A stretch of DNA of 64,000 nt from Neurospora tetrasperma FGSC 2508 (GCF_000213175.1 NW_009799099.1:1377560-1441559), one strand, 5' to 3'; positions 26,001 to 40,139 are shown, numbered from the stretch's first letter. A program made the numbers and translations. Notes: generated by a model from the letters alone, not told the origin.

Positions 26001-28089
26001 GGAGATCTGTTGCGCACCGTTAAACTTTTGGACGCCTGTCGAGGGGGTTGGCTCATCCGCCTCTTTGCAGACTATATTTTTGAAAGTGTCCAATATGAAG
26101 TCAAACTGTTCTGCTCCAGCTATCTCGGCGACCCTCACCATGAACGTGACAGTTTCCTGGAGGACAACTGCATCAGTCTCCACGGACATGCCGGATAGCA
26201 CTCGTTTGACGAGATCGAAGATACTCTCCTCTTCTACAAGATCCCGTACAAGGCAGAGGAAATCGTAAATTTCGATGACCATCGCAAGAGCCTGTATGCG
26301 AGTCGGCGCAGAGCGACCCCGATCAAGATAGATGCCTTCCAAGACAAGCTCAAGGTTCTTCTTCCAGTCGACTTCGGATGGATAGCAGCTGCGAAATTCT
26401 TTAAGATGATCAAGCAAAAGTGCCGCAGCAGAATCCGGCAGGACGTGGTGCACCTCGGCAAGGAATCTCATGCACTCCTCCCGCTGAAAGAAATCGGTTT
26501 TCTCTTCCGTCAGCAGCTTTTCGACGCGATTGATGAATGTTCTGAGCTGATAGTTGATGTTATCCCCACCCTCAGAATCGTCTTTCGGAGCGGATGATTG
26601 CGGGATCGACGGATCAACATCTTTCAGGGCCGCCGGGACGCTCTTAGCGGCACACTGAGCAGCCACGGAAAAGATTGGCGACCAGTGCTCTTCGGCAATC
26701 AGAGGATTGATGATTCCATCGCCATCGTCGAACAGAGAGTTGACCAGCCTCAGGATCTCAGTGGAGACCCTAGAGGAACTACTCGTGCAGACGTTGGCCA
26801 GTCCGTCAACTAGCAGCGCCAATGGAACACCTGGATAGCCCTTTTCGGCAGATTTTCCAAGGAGCTTCTTCAAGACGGTAAGCGCACCTCTGATATCCCG
26901 GATCACGTCCCTATCCCTTTCTTTGTCAGGAGCAGCCGGAGCGTTGCGCAATACGTCCAACAGAATCCTTACGGTGGATTGACCGTGATGCGACTTGCAA
27001 ATATTAGAGAGCGTATGCCAAGCATCCTTTTGCCGACTGGGAACCAAACAATGGATGGAGCTCAGGACCTGAATGCAATCTCTCAGTTTCCCGTTGGGGA
27101 CCGAGCCAAAGGTGACCATGGCATCAATGACGCTGATGCAAGCGGCCAGATCATCTTCTTGGCTTGTCCTGTTACATATTTCTAGCAGGTTGTCCATCAA
27201 TCGACCAACGGCAGCGTCCGAGGCGTATTTGAAGTTGAACTTGACAACATCTCGGATGAGGGCGAATAAGCGCGAGAAACTTTGGTCCTCGACTGTCACT
27301 TGAGTCTTTCCCTTGGCCGATTTGTTGGCCCTCCTAGCAAGTCTGGCAGCATCGAAGGTATTGGCAAGCCACACAGTCAATAAGGGGAAAATGTCGTAGT
27401 AGAAGCCCGCAACGTTCCGGCCACGGTTGGTGAGATATTCTAATGCTTCCAGCTGCAGAGGGAAGTCGTCGGGGTGGGCGGTTTGTGCAGTCAGAGTCCG
27501 GAAATATTCTCTCCGTTCGAAATCCGTGGCAGACGTGTCTTTGACGCACTCGGTCAGCAGCCTCCATCCAGCAACCCGAGCGTTCTCTGGCTTGTCACCA
27601 TCGATTAGGTCCTTTGCGGCACTCCATACCTCCATAATCTAGTCCTGTACATTAGCAACGGTGTTTACGCCACGAGCAAGTTGGGGCTTTGCTTACGGGA
27701 TTCAAGGGGTAGTCGGTGATCGCATAGCGAAGGGCATTTGCTCCGGCAATGCGGTCGTTCAACTGCCCCGTCTTCAACCGCGCAAAATGCTCCATGTGCT
27801 CCTGGGGGAGGCCACGCAAGACGGGAGTGACGGGCAAGGCATCGAAGCGATCGCGAGAGGGTTGAGAAGCAACAGTCGTCATGGTGGCCATAGGCGGTTG
27901 GAGAGGGGGTGGTGACTTGGTTAGCTTTCCGCCAGCCAACCCCTTGAAGACGCTGGCAAGCCCTCCAGATGCACTCTTGGTCGTCTCCGGGTGGGAAACA
28001 TCATCTCCAGGCGAGGGGGACATGGGCTCCTGGTCGTCGGGGGTCCCGCGGCCGTTGGTGTGCCTTACAGAAGCTAATCGGCGCAACAT
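23064..28089 (-). CDS. tsc2: Tuberin (TSC2) homologue, Rheb GTPase-activating protein
   Basis: Two exons (27697-28089 and 23064-27638) give 1655 aa, close to the usual tuberin length. Most of the protein is helical-repeat tuberin domain. A RapGAP domain occupies about residues 1290-1500, with the family motifs IGGPDYHEFLDGLG, YEGTDGEYLYCWRD-like text and RHIGNDFVNIVFNDSG. The Asn in GND (about residue 1400) corresponds to the catalytic asparagine thumb. Tuberin, with hamartin, switches off Rheb and so restrains TORC1. The catalytic part looks intact. The tail is Ser/Thr/Gly-rich. The 58-nt intron ends in GACTAG; this acceptor is needed because the TAG is an in-frame stop just before ATTATGGAG. 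Confidence 0.94.
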
Positions 28090-30780
28090 GTCAGCGATGG
28101 GTAGGACATGGAGGTTGTGGTTGAAGAAGGAGAGGGCAGCGAGCGATTCAGTGCAGTCCAGAGAAACAAACTAGATCTTATCTAGAAGCTGTTGGGAGAC
28201 GCGCGCCAAGAACGGGGGACAAGTGGCAGCGGGTTTAGTGAGCGGTAGCCCTGCAGGAACTTGCAGGAGCCGCATGCAGGTCGAGCAGGTCAGGCAGGTC
28301 CGGGAGCGACAGGGTACGTGGCAAGGGGTGGAATCATGTACGGAGCGGTACCGACGTGAAGGGCTGAAGACTGATGGAGCGGAACAAGAGAAAGTCATGG
28401 GATGGATGGTGAGGTGTTGACCTGGTGACCGGTACGGCTGTGGTAGTGTAGAAGAGGGTGGACATCCCCAACAAGAAGCAGGAAAGGGGGGGGGAGTAGT
28501 ATGTGGGATGTTGGGGAGAGACACATGGAGATGAGGTATAGTATGTAGGTGGTATGGGATTGATAATGTGCGATAGAAGGGAGATGATCAAGAGATGGAA
28601 GGGAATCTTGAAGGGAAAAAAAAGGAAGACCCCGGTCTTGTGTTGCGTGAGGTGACTCTTTTTTTTCCTTTTTGGCGGGATGTGGTTAGGTTGCCGGAGG
28701 AGGGGGGGTGAAGGATGGAGACACGAACGGGAGTGCCATGAGAGTTTCCTTACCAAGGTGTCGACTGCTACCTGTACATAAAGTGGTGCCAATCGCAGGA
28801 TGGGACGAGACGGCAGGGCAGGCCGGGTACCTCAACGGCCAGCTACTAGGCAGCTAGGCAGATGGGAGGCCGGGGTGCGATTGATGGAGCGCAACCTAAG
28901 CCCTTGTTGACGATGGGCAAACTTGAACCGAATCGGGCGAGTCGGGCCAGTACCGTGTAGTCACGTAGTACCGTCGAGGGGCTCACGGTCGAGTTGCCTG
29001 TAGCTGGTTTGAGGGTTCGGACGATCGGGCAGTTGACGAGTCGGTTTGGGCGGTCGCGGTTGGTCGAAGCTTCGTGGCTGCAGTTCGTACCAGAGGCCAG
29101 AGTCGATGTGTACATGCGCCGGACGGACGATAACCTTGGGGTGCTTGACGATGATGACGACGATGATGGGCAGTTGTAGCTGGCTGACGGGACGTGATAT
29201 GGATGACACTTGAAGCCCAACACCTGCACAATGTCTTGGTGGGCAACAACCTGAATGACCCAACAAGAGCGCGAGCTGGAGTCCCGCCTTTCTTAGCCTC
29301 TAGGTAGCTTCCACCTTGGCTGGTACTAGTAACTCTTGATGGTAGGAAACCAAGAGGTAAGGTACTAAGGTAATGGGTATTAACCACGGCCTGATGTTGG
29401 GTCGCTAGACTGCCGACGGGATTGCGTCTTTTTGTTCCAATCACCAGTCGGTGAGCAATCAAGAATGTTGAGTTGGATGGAATCTGAAGTGTTACCCAGA
29501 TGAAACTGAACTGAAGTGACTGTACAAGTCAAAGTCAACGTCAAAAGAAAAAAAGAAGAAAAAAAGGAGAAGGAACCACAACCTACATCGTAGATTGAGC
29601 TGGGGCGGATTCCGGGGGGTTGCTTGCAATGAACGAAAGAAAGAAGAAAGTCTTTTTGCGCACGTTCAGTCATTGGCTGCCCCCACTGATACCTCTAGCG
29701 CGCATGGGAGGCTTCAACAGCTTCTGATCGGAAGCTTCCCCGTCTTTCGATCCAAGATAACGTCCACCGCGCCATAAGACCGGACGGTCCGTGCTGACGG
29801 TGTACACCACATAGGTACCTACTGCGTAGGTAGGTTACCCCTACAGATTGAGCTATGCAGCTGAGTACTTGTGGAGAAGTTAGCAGTTCAGGGAGCTTCT
29901 GCTTTCTGATGTCACAGTTTGAAATCACCCGTCTGTCTGCATTCACGGCATTTTTCAAGTTCAAGTTGTTTCGCGTACCTAGACTAGGTCGATGATGGCA
30001 GCTCCCAGTAGTGGTTTTTGAGAATGGCATCATGATAACTAACTGTCATGATCACCCGGATGTTCATCAAAATGTCACTGACTCTTTAAGCTCCAGATCA
30101 TCATCTCTAACAACATTCAGTAGCGGGAGGTAGGTGCCAGAAGTACCTTTCCTCCCAATTCCAGAAAGTGCAATGGTTGCGATAAAAGCTTCAAAGTTTC
30201 ATTGCAAAAGTGACGGGAATGTCAACGCGACCCCACCTCCATACGGCCGTCTAATTGGCCAAAGCTTAAAGCAAATCCGCTGATGTAGCAAGCGTGTCCC
30301 ACCCTCCGGCGCAGGCAACCGGGACGAGCCCCACCTGCAAGACGTCGTGGGCTTCTTTTGAGTTCCAATCCCAGACGGAGAGGTCCAGTACCAGTTCTTC
30401 TTTGCCGGCACGCTTGTCAACTGAAGTGTCGTGGTCGTCGCGCTCCACGTTCAGTTTGTTTTCTGTACCTACTTACGTAGATTTCACCACTTCCGTCTCC
30501 CAAGTCAACAAACATCCAATCCTACCTAGTCACCTCAATCTCCTCCCCGGACGAAGTCGCCAACACAACCAAGACTTCCACAAACTCGAATCTTCACGCG
30601 ACCGCCACAACTTGCTCTTGCTCTAGGCCGACGTCCACTCTCTGCATCTGCAAGCCGTTCCCGCGTCACGGTCCCTCCTCCATCTATCTCACTGTCTCTC
30701 CCTCCCTCGACACAAGATCATAACAACAACAACACCACCACCACCACCACAACGAACCACACACAGAGCGCTCGCCCGCC
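28090..30780. other. Divergent promoter region of TSC2 and CSE1
   Basis: A 2.7-kb head-to-head spacer holding the promoters and leaders of TSC2 (leftward) and CSE1 (rightward). It contains a GTAGTGTAG motif at 28443-28451, several TACCTA/TAGGTA-rich patches (about 28850, 29300-29370, 29810-29840) and a CAA/CAC-rich leader just before the CSE1 start (30720-30755). Short open frames lack family features. Confidence 0.55.
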
Positions 30781-33700
30781 ATGGCAGCCAATCTCGACCA
30801 CCTCGCACAACTGCTTCAGGCAACTCTTGACGCGCGACACCATCGCAAAGGTAAGCAGCCAGCCTTACACACCCCGATTCGACTACAGTCACCGCAAAGC
30901 CCCCAGGGAAGCTCTAGATGCAGGGCTTCAAGGGCTCATTGATTGCTGATTTTTACCTCTTCACAGCCGAGACCGCCTTGAAGGAAGAGGCAAAGAAGCC
31001 CAAATACTCGTTATCCCTCCTTAGCATCGTGGCTAACGACGCTCAACCGAGCAACATTCGCCTTGCCGCCGCCCTCGCTTTCAAGAACTTCATCCGCCAC
31101 AACTATGTCGACGAGGAGGGCAACTACAAGCTACCCCCGGATGAGGTCGCCACCATCAAGCAGGAGCTCGTCGGTCTCATGATTTCCTCCCCCCCTACGA
31201 TACAGACCCAGCTCGGAGAAGCCATCAGCATCATTGCCGATTCCGATTTCTGGGAGCGCTGGGATACCTTGACCCAGGATCTTGTCAGCCGCCTGTCCAC
31301 CACTGACCCCAAGGTTACAAACGGTGTCTTAGAAGTAGCACACTCCATCTTCGCCCGCTGGCGTCCGCTGTTTTCCTCAAACGCCCTCAACATCGAAGTC
31401 AACCATGTTGTCAATACCTTTGGCGACTCCTTTATCCAGATGCTGGGCGTTGCCGACCAACAAATTGAAGCAAACAAGACCAACGAGAAGGCACTGAAGG
31501 GCTGGCTTGAGACCATGAGTCTCTTGACAAGAATCTTCTTTGACCTTTCATGCCAGGATTTGCCCCCCATCATCGAGACGAACCTACAGCCCATTACCAT
31601 GGTCCTTCACAAATACCTGAGCTACGCAAACCCCCTGTTTGACGATGAGGAGGACGAGGCGACACCGATCGAGATCCTCAAATCGGATATTTGCGACGCC
31701 CTGCACCTCTTTGTCACAAAATACGACGACGACTTCGGCGGCTACGTACAGGACTTCACAAGTAACGTGTGGAACGTCTTGTCGAGTGTTGGGCCCCAGA
31801 AGCGGTACGATGTTCTTGTCAGCAAGGCGCTCCACTTCCTTACTGCTGTCGCCTCCGTCCACCGCCATGCCCAAGTTTTTAACAACGAGGAGATCCTGGG
31901 TACCATTGTTGAGAAGGTTATTCTTCCCAACGTGACACTCAGGGAGTCTGACATTGAGCTTTTTGAAGACGAGCCTATCGAGTTCATCCGTCGTGATCTT
32001 GAGGGTTCAGATACCGATTCGCGAAGGAAGGCGGCTACTGACTTCCTGAGAAAGCTCCTTGACGACTTTGAGGCCCTTGTGACACAGGTCGTGTCCAAGT
32101 ACATCAACCACTACTTGGAGATGGGCAAGACCGACTGGAAGGCCAAGGACACTGCTGTCTACCTCTTCTTGGCCATCGCCGCCAAGGGAGCTGTCACGGC
32201 GGCCCAGGGTGTCAAGACCGTCAACAGCTTTGTTAACGTTATTGATTTCTTCCAGCAGCACATTGCGGCCGACTTGGTTGCCACCGGCGGCGAGCCCATC
32301 CCCAAGGTCGACGCCATCAAATTTCTGTACAACTTCAGGAGTCAGCTTAGCAAGGAACAGTGGGGTGGCGCTATCAACCCTCTCATTCAGAACTTGGCTT
32401 CACCCAACTACGTCGTTTACACATACGCGGCCACCACCTTGGAGAGAGTCCTCTTCCTCACCGATGATCAGGGACAGCATATCTTGTCACGGGCCGACAT
32501 TCAGCCGTACGCCAAGGACCTTCTACAGCATCTGTTTGCCTTGGTTGAGAAGGACACTTCAGCCGCCAAGCTACAGGAGAACGAGTTCCTCATGAGGTGC
32601 ATCATGAGAGTTCTGATCGTGATCAAGGACGGTGTTTTGGAGTGCGACATCGATAACATTCTGGATCACCTCATTAACATCACCAATGTTATCAAGGAAA
32701 ACCCCAGTAACCCTCGGTTCTACTACTTCCACTTCGAAGCTATTGGTGCAATTGTCAGGTATTGCAGCAACGCCCCTCAAGTTGACCTGCTTTCCCGCCT
32801 ATGGGCGCCTTTCACCTACATCCTCAATGAGGATGTTACAGAATTCGTGCCCTATGTGTTCCAGATTTTCACTCAGCTTTTGGATCTCAACAAATCTGGC
32901 TCTATTCCTGGAGATTTCAAAGCGCTCATCGATGCTGTTCTCGCCCCCGGTCCCTGGGAGACTAGGGGTAACATTCCTCCCCTTGCTAAGTTTATCGCGG
33001 CTATCATCCCCAAGGCTACTGAGGAGATTGTCAAAGAGAACAAGCTCGAGCCCATTCTTTCCATCTTCCAAAGTCTTCTGAATGGAAAGAAGACGGATCA
33101 GAATGCTTTCGATATCCTCGAATCTGTCATTTGCTCGTTCCCTGCGTAAGTCACAACGTCCCCCGAACTCTCTCAAGGACCACGAGTAAGCTAACCATGG
33201 AAAAGATCGGTTCTGGAACCCTACTTCGGCACTATCCTTACTCTTATCTTCACAAAGTTGCAGAAGAACCCCTCGGACTCGTACAAGACTCGTGTTGCTA
33301 GCTTCTACCATCTGGTCTCGGCTCGCTCTGGAGAGGCTGGGCTGGGAACTGACTATTTCATCAAGCATGCCGAAACCATCCAGTCCGGCGTCTTCACGCC
33401 GTTCTATCTCCAAGTCGTGATTCCCACCACTCGCGAGTTCGCTCGTCCTAGCGACCGTAAGCTTGCCGTCATCTCCTACAGCAAGACACTGGTCGAGTCC
33501 AAGGCGTTTGCCGAGCGCTACATGAAGGGCTGGGGCTTCACCTGCAACGCCCTCCTCGAGCTTCTCAAGAACCCGCCCAAGGTTTCCGCTGGTGCTGGTG
33601 ACGAGATCCTCAACGAGGCCGACGTGGATGATATCGGGTTTGGTATTGGATTCACCCCGCTCAGCACCTGCAAGCGACCTCCGAGGGACGAGTTCCCTGA

Positions 33701-33836
33701 GATCACCGATGTCCAGCAATGGGTTACAGGTTTCTTGAAGGCATCGGACAAGGCACACAATGGTTTGATCACCAAGTATGCCAGTGAGAGGCTGAACGAT
33801 GAGGCCAAGGCGGTCTTGGCTCACTATCTGATGTAG
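30781..33836 (+). CDS. cse1: Exportin CSE1 (importin-alpha re-exporter)
   Basis: Three exons (30781-30850, 30967-33145, 33206-33836) give 959 aa, the standard CSE1/CAS length. The karyopherin returns importin-alpha from nucleus to cytoplasm with RanGTP. The start lies in a good context (CCGCCATGGCA). The first exon codes MAANLDHLAQLLQATLDARHHRK and splices into AETALKEEAKK, the opening HEAT repeat. The importin-beta N-terminal (IBN) region with NIRLAAALAFKNFIRHNY follows, and then the CSE1-specific central and C-terminal domains (for example DEEDEATPIEILKSDICDAL and NPLFDDEED). No frame break was seen. Identification is by overall sequence and length. Confidence 0.95.
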
Positions 33837-35748
33837 GATAATCAAAAGGACGTCAAAACCGAGCCGGGCATCAAGATTGAGCGAGACTAGAAGTCCCAAG
33901 TCACACCCAAGAGGCGGGAATTGGTTGCCGCACTGTCTCCAAGAGGATGATTGTCCCAGCTGGGGAGACAGATGGGCGGGGTTGTTTGTCTTGAAGGGCT
34001 TGGTTAGGGCAATGTGCGGGACCTGAATGGTACTATTGTATGAAAAATACCTGTAAAATGGCGTTGGGGGAAGAAAGAGATTCACAAGACATATAGCATA
34101 GCACAAGTGTTGATAGTTATTACAGGGTAAGACGGTAGGTATTCAAAGCATTGGCAAGTCGGTTCAATCCACCCCACAAAAAGAACCAACATAGATCAGT
34201 CAGTTGGCTAGAAGTTCAGCCATCGACCAGACCCCAGCTGAGTTCTCCAAAGTCGTTTGATCTGCCTGTCCTTCAGCTGTCCACTTTTGCTGATATCCCG
34301 ATCGCGAAGACAACACACAGACCCCCTTATACCTGCATCTGCGCTTTCTTCCCTAGGAACACTAGCAAGTAGAAGGTAGCATCGCCAACTGCTTTCCTAT
34401 TCGATTGGTGACCAGCTCGCTGCGGACAAGTTCTGTTATTGGCAGCTTCGGGTGACAGTAGCGAGTCCGTCCGTTCCGTCAGGGTTCCTTTCGCTAAGAC
34501 GCGTCACTCTATTTTGTGATTTTAACGAAAACGGCCAACAACATGGACTACCTAGTTGGGTACTGCAACGACAGAACGACATATGATCGCCCGTTATGTG
34601 ATCCAAGACACATAGGCGCGGGCCGCAATTTAGCTTCATCTATCACCCACGGGCGAGGTGTCAATGTTGCAATTGAAGTGAAGGATGGAGGCGAAGAAGG
34701 GGAGTGTGGAAGTGCTAGTGGTGATTCATGCCGTGGTATCCGAATGGCAAGTAAGGTTTGGCGTCCTGACGGACGAACGAGGTGGAGGTCACTACCCCAA
34801 CAAGCCTTTGCAAGCCACAAGCTGACTGGCAAGTTGCAACTGACTCTTTGTCGACAGCAAAACTACTACCTACCTACATGGAAACCACACTCAAGGAAGG
34901 ATACACATCAATGACATCGATCCTTGCCCAGTATCTCAGAGCCTTAAGCTTTACCCGTGTGCTACACAGGGTTTATACGGTACATACGAGTCCACGCTAA
35001 CCAAGAGAAGATCACAACCGGTTCGCTTCCATTGTGCTTACACCAGATTGGACTCGCTAATGTTTCACTTTTGCAAAAGACGGTCCGGCTCGTGAAGAGG
35101 AAAAGAAAGAAAGAAGAAAGACGGGAAGGATCTTGTCACGGTTCGCTTATTTAACTCCTTCAGGCGCTTTTCGGATTTTCTTTTTTGTTCTGTAGAAACT
35201 AAGCGAGCCTCTTAGGTTGAGGTCGCTTGATGTTTGGAAGGTCCAAGTTACCCCAGGGCCTGCCCCGGCCTGGGGTTCATATCGGCCCGGTATAAGGTAG
35301 ATGATATATATGATCTTGTTCACGATACGATGTGCCAATGTGATTAGATATCTATCTATTCGCGGTTAAGAGTGGGATTCAAGATTGTAAGGTTGTTAAG
35401 CGCCGTGTCTTCAAAAGGAAAAAAGAAGAATGAAAAATGACAAAAGGTGAGGACCAGAAGGAAGGGGGTTGACAGAATGACAGGCTACCGATCGTCCACG
35501 TCTTTCGACTGTTTCTTTGATGGATGGTGATGACCTCGCTTCCTCACACCAAAGTCGAGGGCCAAAAAATGATGGATATCAATTCTTCTAATCTTGTGCG
35601 GCTGTCCAATAAAACTACCGAGGTCATACAACGTTTACACAAGCAACCAAACAGAGCCGCCTGATGCTGTCCCGTATCATGATTACTACTGGTTGATGCC
35701 CACCTTACCAGGCAATAACAGGAAACCGGTCAGCCTCCCTTTCTGAAA

Positions 35749-36187
35749 GAGAAACTCTATCCGCACGTGGATAAAACTCTATCCGCACGTGGAAAAAAAA
35801 AGCCAACTTCAATAATATTTTTCTAATACTCACAGTTTTAGTAGGGGGTCATAAACTATATCAGAATTTTTCTTATTTTTCCGTCTATTTGATACTACCT
35901 AGAACGTCAAGGTAGATGCCTTGAGAGTGGAGAAATCTTAGAAGATACGAGAGAGAAATAAAGAAAATAATAAAGATATTAAAATATTAAAAAGGGCCAA
36001 AAGTGGAATCTAGCCAATGCCTGGCCTAGTAATGGGGGTATGTATACCCAAAAATCCGCAAAAAATCAACAAATAATCCGGTACTACTTTTACTTCCATC
36101 CGACCTCTTCTAGCCAAGTTATACTTAGAAAACCAAAGTGGATCCACGTGCGAATAGAGTTTTATCCACGTGCGGATAGAGTTTCTC
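35749..36187. mobile_element. 439-bp MITE-like element, 8-bp target duplication
   Basis: Terminal inverted repeats of 44 bp (35749-35792 and 36144-36187) differ at one base. Each arm is itself a tandem of a ~22-bp unit containing AACTCTATCCGCACGTGGA. The element is flanked by the exact 8-bp direct repeat TTCTGAAA (35741-35748 and 36188-36195), which marks a transposition event. An 8-bp duplication fits hAT-like transposons best. The interior is markedly A/T-rich, with no coding capacity, so the element is non-autonomous. Near-identical arms and an intact duplication suggest modest age. The A/T-rich interior could reflect repeat-induced point mutation, but that is inference. Confidence 0.85.
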
Positions 36188-38618
36188 TTCTGAAATGTGT
36201 GATTTCTTCCTCAGGGCTTGCATAAGTATCGCCGCCATGTGCTGCCCAACGTGTCTGGGGCGGGTCACGCAGGTACACGACCGCGCACGTAACCCTTCCT
36301 TGTTTCGAATGTAGTGTATGTAGGTGTGTCCTTAGGTCATTTCTTCCTCCCTTCTCCATCCTCGGCTGCATCAATACTACTTTGGGTATCTCTACCTGAG
36401 GTTACCCTGCAGTCAGCCTTGACACTCGGCGGTTCTTCCTCGAAAGGCATGTAACATTCTATTGTAACCATGGATTTACGAAGGAAGGAATCATCGAAGA
36501 CGAGGAAAAGGAGACGAAGTGCTGAATTGGGAAGAACACGACGGAAGACGAATGAAAGAAGGAAGGAAGAAACGAAGGAACAAAGGATTGATGTCCAGTA
36601 TGGATGGATGAGTGGATACGTGCATATGCATGCAACGCCATGCAACGCAACGCACTTCTATGGCTTCATGCCAAGACATATTGACATCTGCATTCCAGAG
36701 ACGGCCGAGATGCGTATCTGGGATTCTTGCGAGGGGGGGAGCTGAAGGATGAGAAGAGAGAACGAGTGGGTGGTCGATACAATGACGGAGTCATTCCGCT
36801 CAACAAACTAGGTAGGTAGGTACTTGATCTGAAGACGCTAACTAATTGATAAAGAGCCTGTCAGTCTACCTCTACTAGGTACATACGAATTTCAATACGC
36901 TTATAGGTTTGGTTTCTATTGCTGACATCCATCCGGAATCCCAGAAGGCAGAAAGGAAGCTGATGCCATTGTGCGCAACCGTTCCGTCAACGAATGAGTA
37001 CCCAATCATCAAGGATCCATCCTTTTGAGCAACAACGAGTCGGTGTTAACGACTGGCCCATGCGACAGGTCAGACATATTGAATGAAGAGAGACATGCAA
37101 GGTGCTTGTTGACGTGAAGTGGATACGGTAAGCACATCGTAGAGAAAGTCTGATGAAGCAGTGCTGAAAGTGTCTACTGAGTTGAGAAACCCTCAGGTCG
37201 ATAACAAAACAGGAACCAACCAACCATGTAAGTTCACTCATACCGGTCTCAACTCTCAGCTTTTATACATTATTCACTCACGGCGTGAGAGCTAGGAACT
37301 AAACAAGCAACACCAGGCGTATATACCGAACCCACAACCTCTTTCTTCGTTACACCAAACTCGATTGCGGAAAACTCGCTCGCTCGTCTCTTGCCTATCC
37401 TCACTCATATTATGTAGGCTCGCCTGGTCTCGCCTGTATGGTGGTTCAAATGCTCGAGATCAAAGTCGAAGAAACTACGGGCTCTCAGGGTCCAGGTCTC
37501 TCGCTTTATTTTCCCCAACCAAAATCTTTTCGCTCTGTCTTTCCAAAATAGGGATTGTCTCCGGCTCTTTCTCAACTTCTCTTTCTTACCCCACGTTTGT
37601 GTATGTCGTTTGCTTGGATGTTGCTTGTTGCTTGTCCTCTTTCTCTTGGGGGGTTCACGTTTGGAAGAGCTGGGGACAAGCTTGGCAAGCTTGGGGGAAC
37701 CTGGGGGTGAGGGGGGGGGGGGCGCCGTTTGGGTGGGTTAGCTTCCGGTATCATGAGTTCATAAAGCCGAACGGGACCTTCGACAGTCTTTGATTGGTAT
37801 CCTGATGGCTATTTGTTGAGGACAAACAATTCAGTTGGATGTGTATCTGTCATGAGAAGCTCTCAATAGCAAGAGCATAGGAAGCAAGAGTCAGTGTGAA
37901 CCAGGCTCAGGCATTGTTCTTTTGGTAGGTACGTAGATCGTCGCACAGGCTGACGGGAAGTTTAGTTGAGGGGGCGTGTCCCAGATTGCGGATGTGGCGC
38001 ATCCACCAGGTAATTTAGACAAACGAGGGATATATTGAAAACGCTCGAGAATGGGAAGGCGGCGGCGTGATGGTGGACGTGGTGGTTTGGGTTAGGCGAG
38101 GTCGGCGATAACATGGGTATACCAGCAGTTTGGAACTGAAGTTGGGGGAACCATGCCTTGCTCTTTACCCACACATCCACATTAGCCACAGTAGATATAC
38201 ACTATAGTGTACGAATCCTTAGGTCCTAACAGACGATGATGGGTAGGTGAGTGAGCTTCAGAGAGGCCTCCGAGATCTTGTGATGTCTCCTCCCTTGCGT
38301 GGAAGCTGGTTGAGAAAGAATTAGCACTCCCGGTTTTGCTTTCCTATTTCAGCCTGAATAGCTGTCTCAAGATTGCGAAATCGGTCAAGTGACTGGACTG
38401 CCGTGCAGCTAAGTCAAGAAGAGGTCGTCGGCGACCTAGCTGTCCGCGCCGTCGTGGCTGAATATTGAGATGCGGGGACAGTTGTGGGAACGCGGCTAGG
38501 CTACCATTGTAGAGGAACTTCATCGGATTCAGAGGAGCCACAAAAGCAAGCGAGGGATGAGAGATTCATCGGCGCCATCGATCTCACAAAAAAATTTCGA
38601 AATAACAGAAACAACATT

Positions 38619-38704
38619 AAAAAAAAAAAGAAAAAGAAAAAGAAAAAGAAAAAGAAAAAGAAGAAGAAGAAGAAGAAGAAGAAGAAGAAGAAGAAGAAGA
38701 AAAA
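38619..38704 (+). repeat. Purine microsatellite (AAAAAG)n-(AAG)n
   Basis: An A-run leads into about five AAAAAG units and then about fourteen AAG units, all purine on the plus strand. The array lies in a spacer and is not part of a supported gene. Such mirror-symmetric purine tracts can form triplex DNA. Confidence 0.93.
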
Positions 38705-40139
38705 CAGGACAAATCCAGAAAAGAAAGAAATGACGAGCGCTAAGCTTCACTACTGCGTGGTCGTAGTCGGTGTTGGGGGGCGGGCACGAATCGTCGATCA
38801 TAGATAGCAATTGCATTCTCTCCTGCAATCGACGACTAGCCCGTTGATATGGGTCCTAACCAAGCACAGTACACCACGAGAACATGGTCTGTTTGATAAG
38901 GCACTTGCGCGATGTATGTACCTACTTTCAACAACACAAAAAGGTGCACCTGAAAGCTAAGTGACCCCGAGGCTAGGCTAGGCCAAGCAAAGGGTCCTTT
39001 TCATCACCGCGGGCGGGATATGTAGTCTGTCCCTTTCTCATGAAGCCCTTCTTGGTGTTGTCTTTCTCGCTCGCCTTTTTGTTGTTGCTCTCCTTCTTTT
39101 TCAGGTTCTGGTTCCCCGACCAATTTTGTCAATTGGCCATCGGTAGGGAGCGGCGGCGGAGAAGAGAAAAGAAAGAATGGGCGAATGCAACATAAAGTCA
39201 AAACAAATGCTACTGTTACATCGTTTGGCCCTAGTCTTTCCCTCTGTCTTTTCCCAAGATTCCCAAATCAGTTTCACCTGCAGTAGCTTCGACTTCTAGC
39301 GGCCTATGCCATTGCGACGGTGCCTTGACAACGTGCTGCAGACAATCGGCTTTTTAGACAGACGTGGCAAACTTTAGTCTCTCGAGGGACTCGACAAGTT
39401 TGGGATTGGCCTGTTCTACCGCTGGGTGATGAAAAAGTGACAATGGCCGCAGTTTGGGTCTCGCCGCTCAGTCGTGCTCGTCACGGCTGTTCGGCTCCAT
39501 TTCATTGGTTGTTGGTTGTCTTTTCACATCTTGGGGATTTTCATTTGGACAAGTCGTGACGAGTGACGGCCGAAGATAGGCTTAGCAGGAGATGGAAATG
39601 CAGCGTAAATTAGACCCCGAAATGTGGTCGCGATACACAAGATGGATCCGAGATCTGGCACACTTTATCAATCTGGAACGGGTACAGTAACGTCGGGTTA
39701 CACGACAGTAGATTCGGCCTTTCTCTCCGAGCAATCCGGGGATAACGACGCTTCGTGATATGTAAGCTCCGGCGACAGATGAAGTTTCAAAGGAGGAAGG
39801 GAAAAAAAAAATAGTAATGATGATTAACACCCGAGCTCTCGAAACGAAGCACGTGGTGGAGAAAAACACATGGGCAATGAAAATAAAACATCAAACTTTG
39901 CGGCTTGTCCCGGACCCTGCCGTCTGGTCAGGGTACCCGAAGCGACGATTTTGTGTGTGAGAGTGAAGGGCCCTGTCATTCGGGTGCGGTCCATCTATTC
40001 GCCACAACGGCGGTGATGAGATTATCTCCAGACCGAGAGGTCTTGCCCGTGCTCTTGCCAGTCTCTAGTGTGTAGTGTGGTGTATCCGCTGTCGTATGGC
40101 ACAACAACAACATCAACAAACAATTTTATATATATATAA

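Noticed and set aside
32799-34106. 435-codon minus-strand frame antisense to the end of CSE1
   Set aside because: It overlaps conserved CSE1 coding sequence and shows no recognisable domain.
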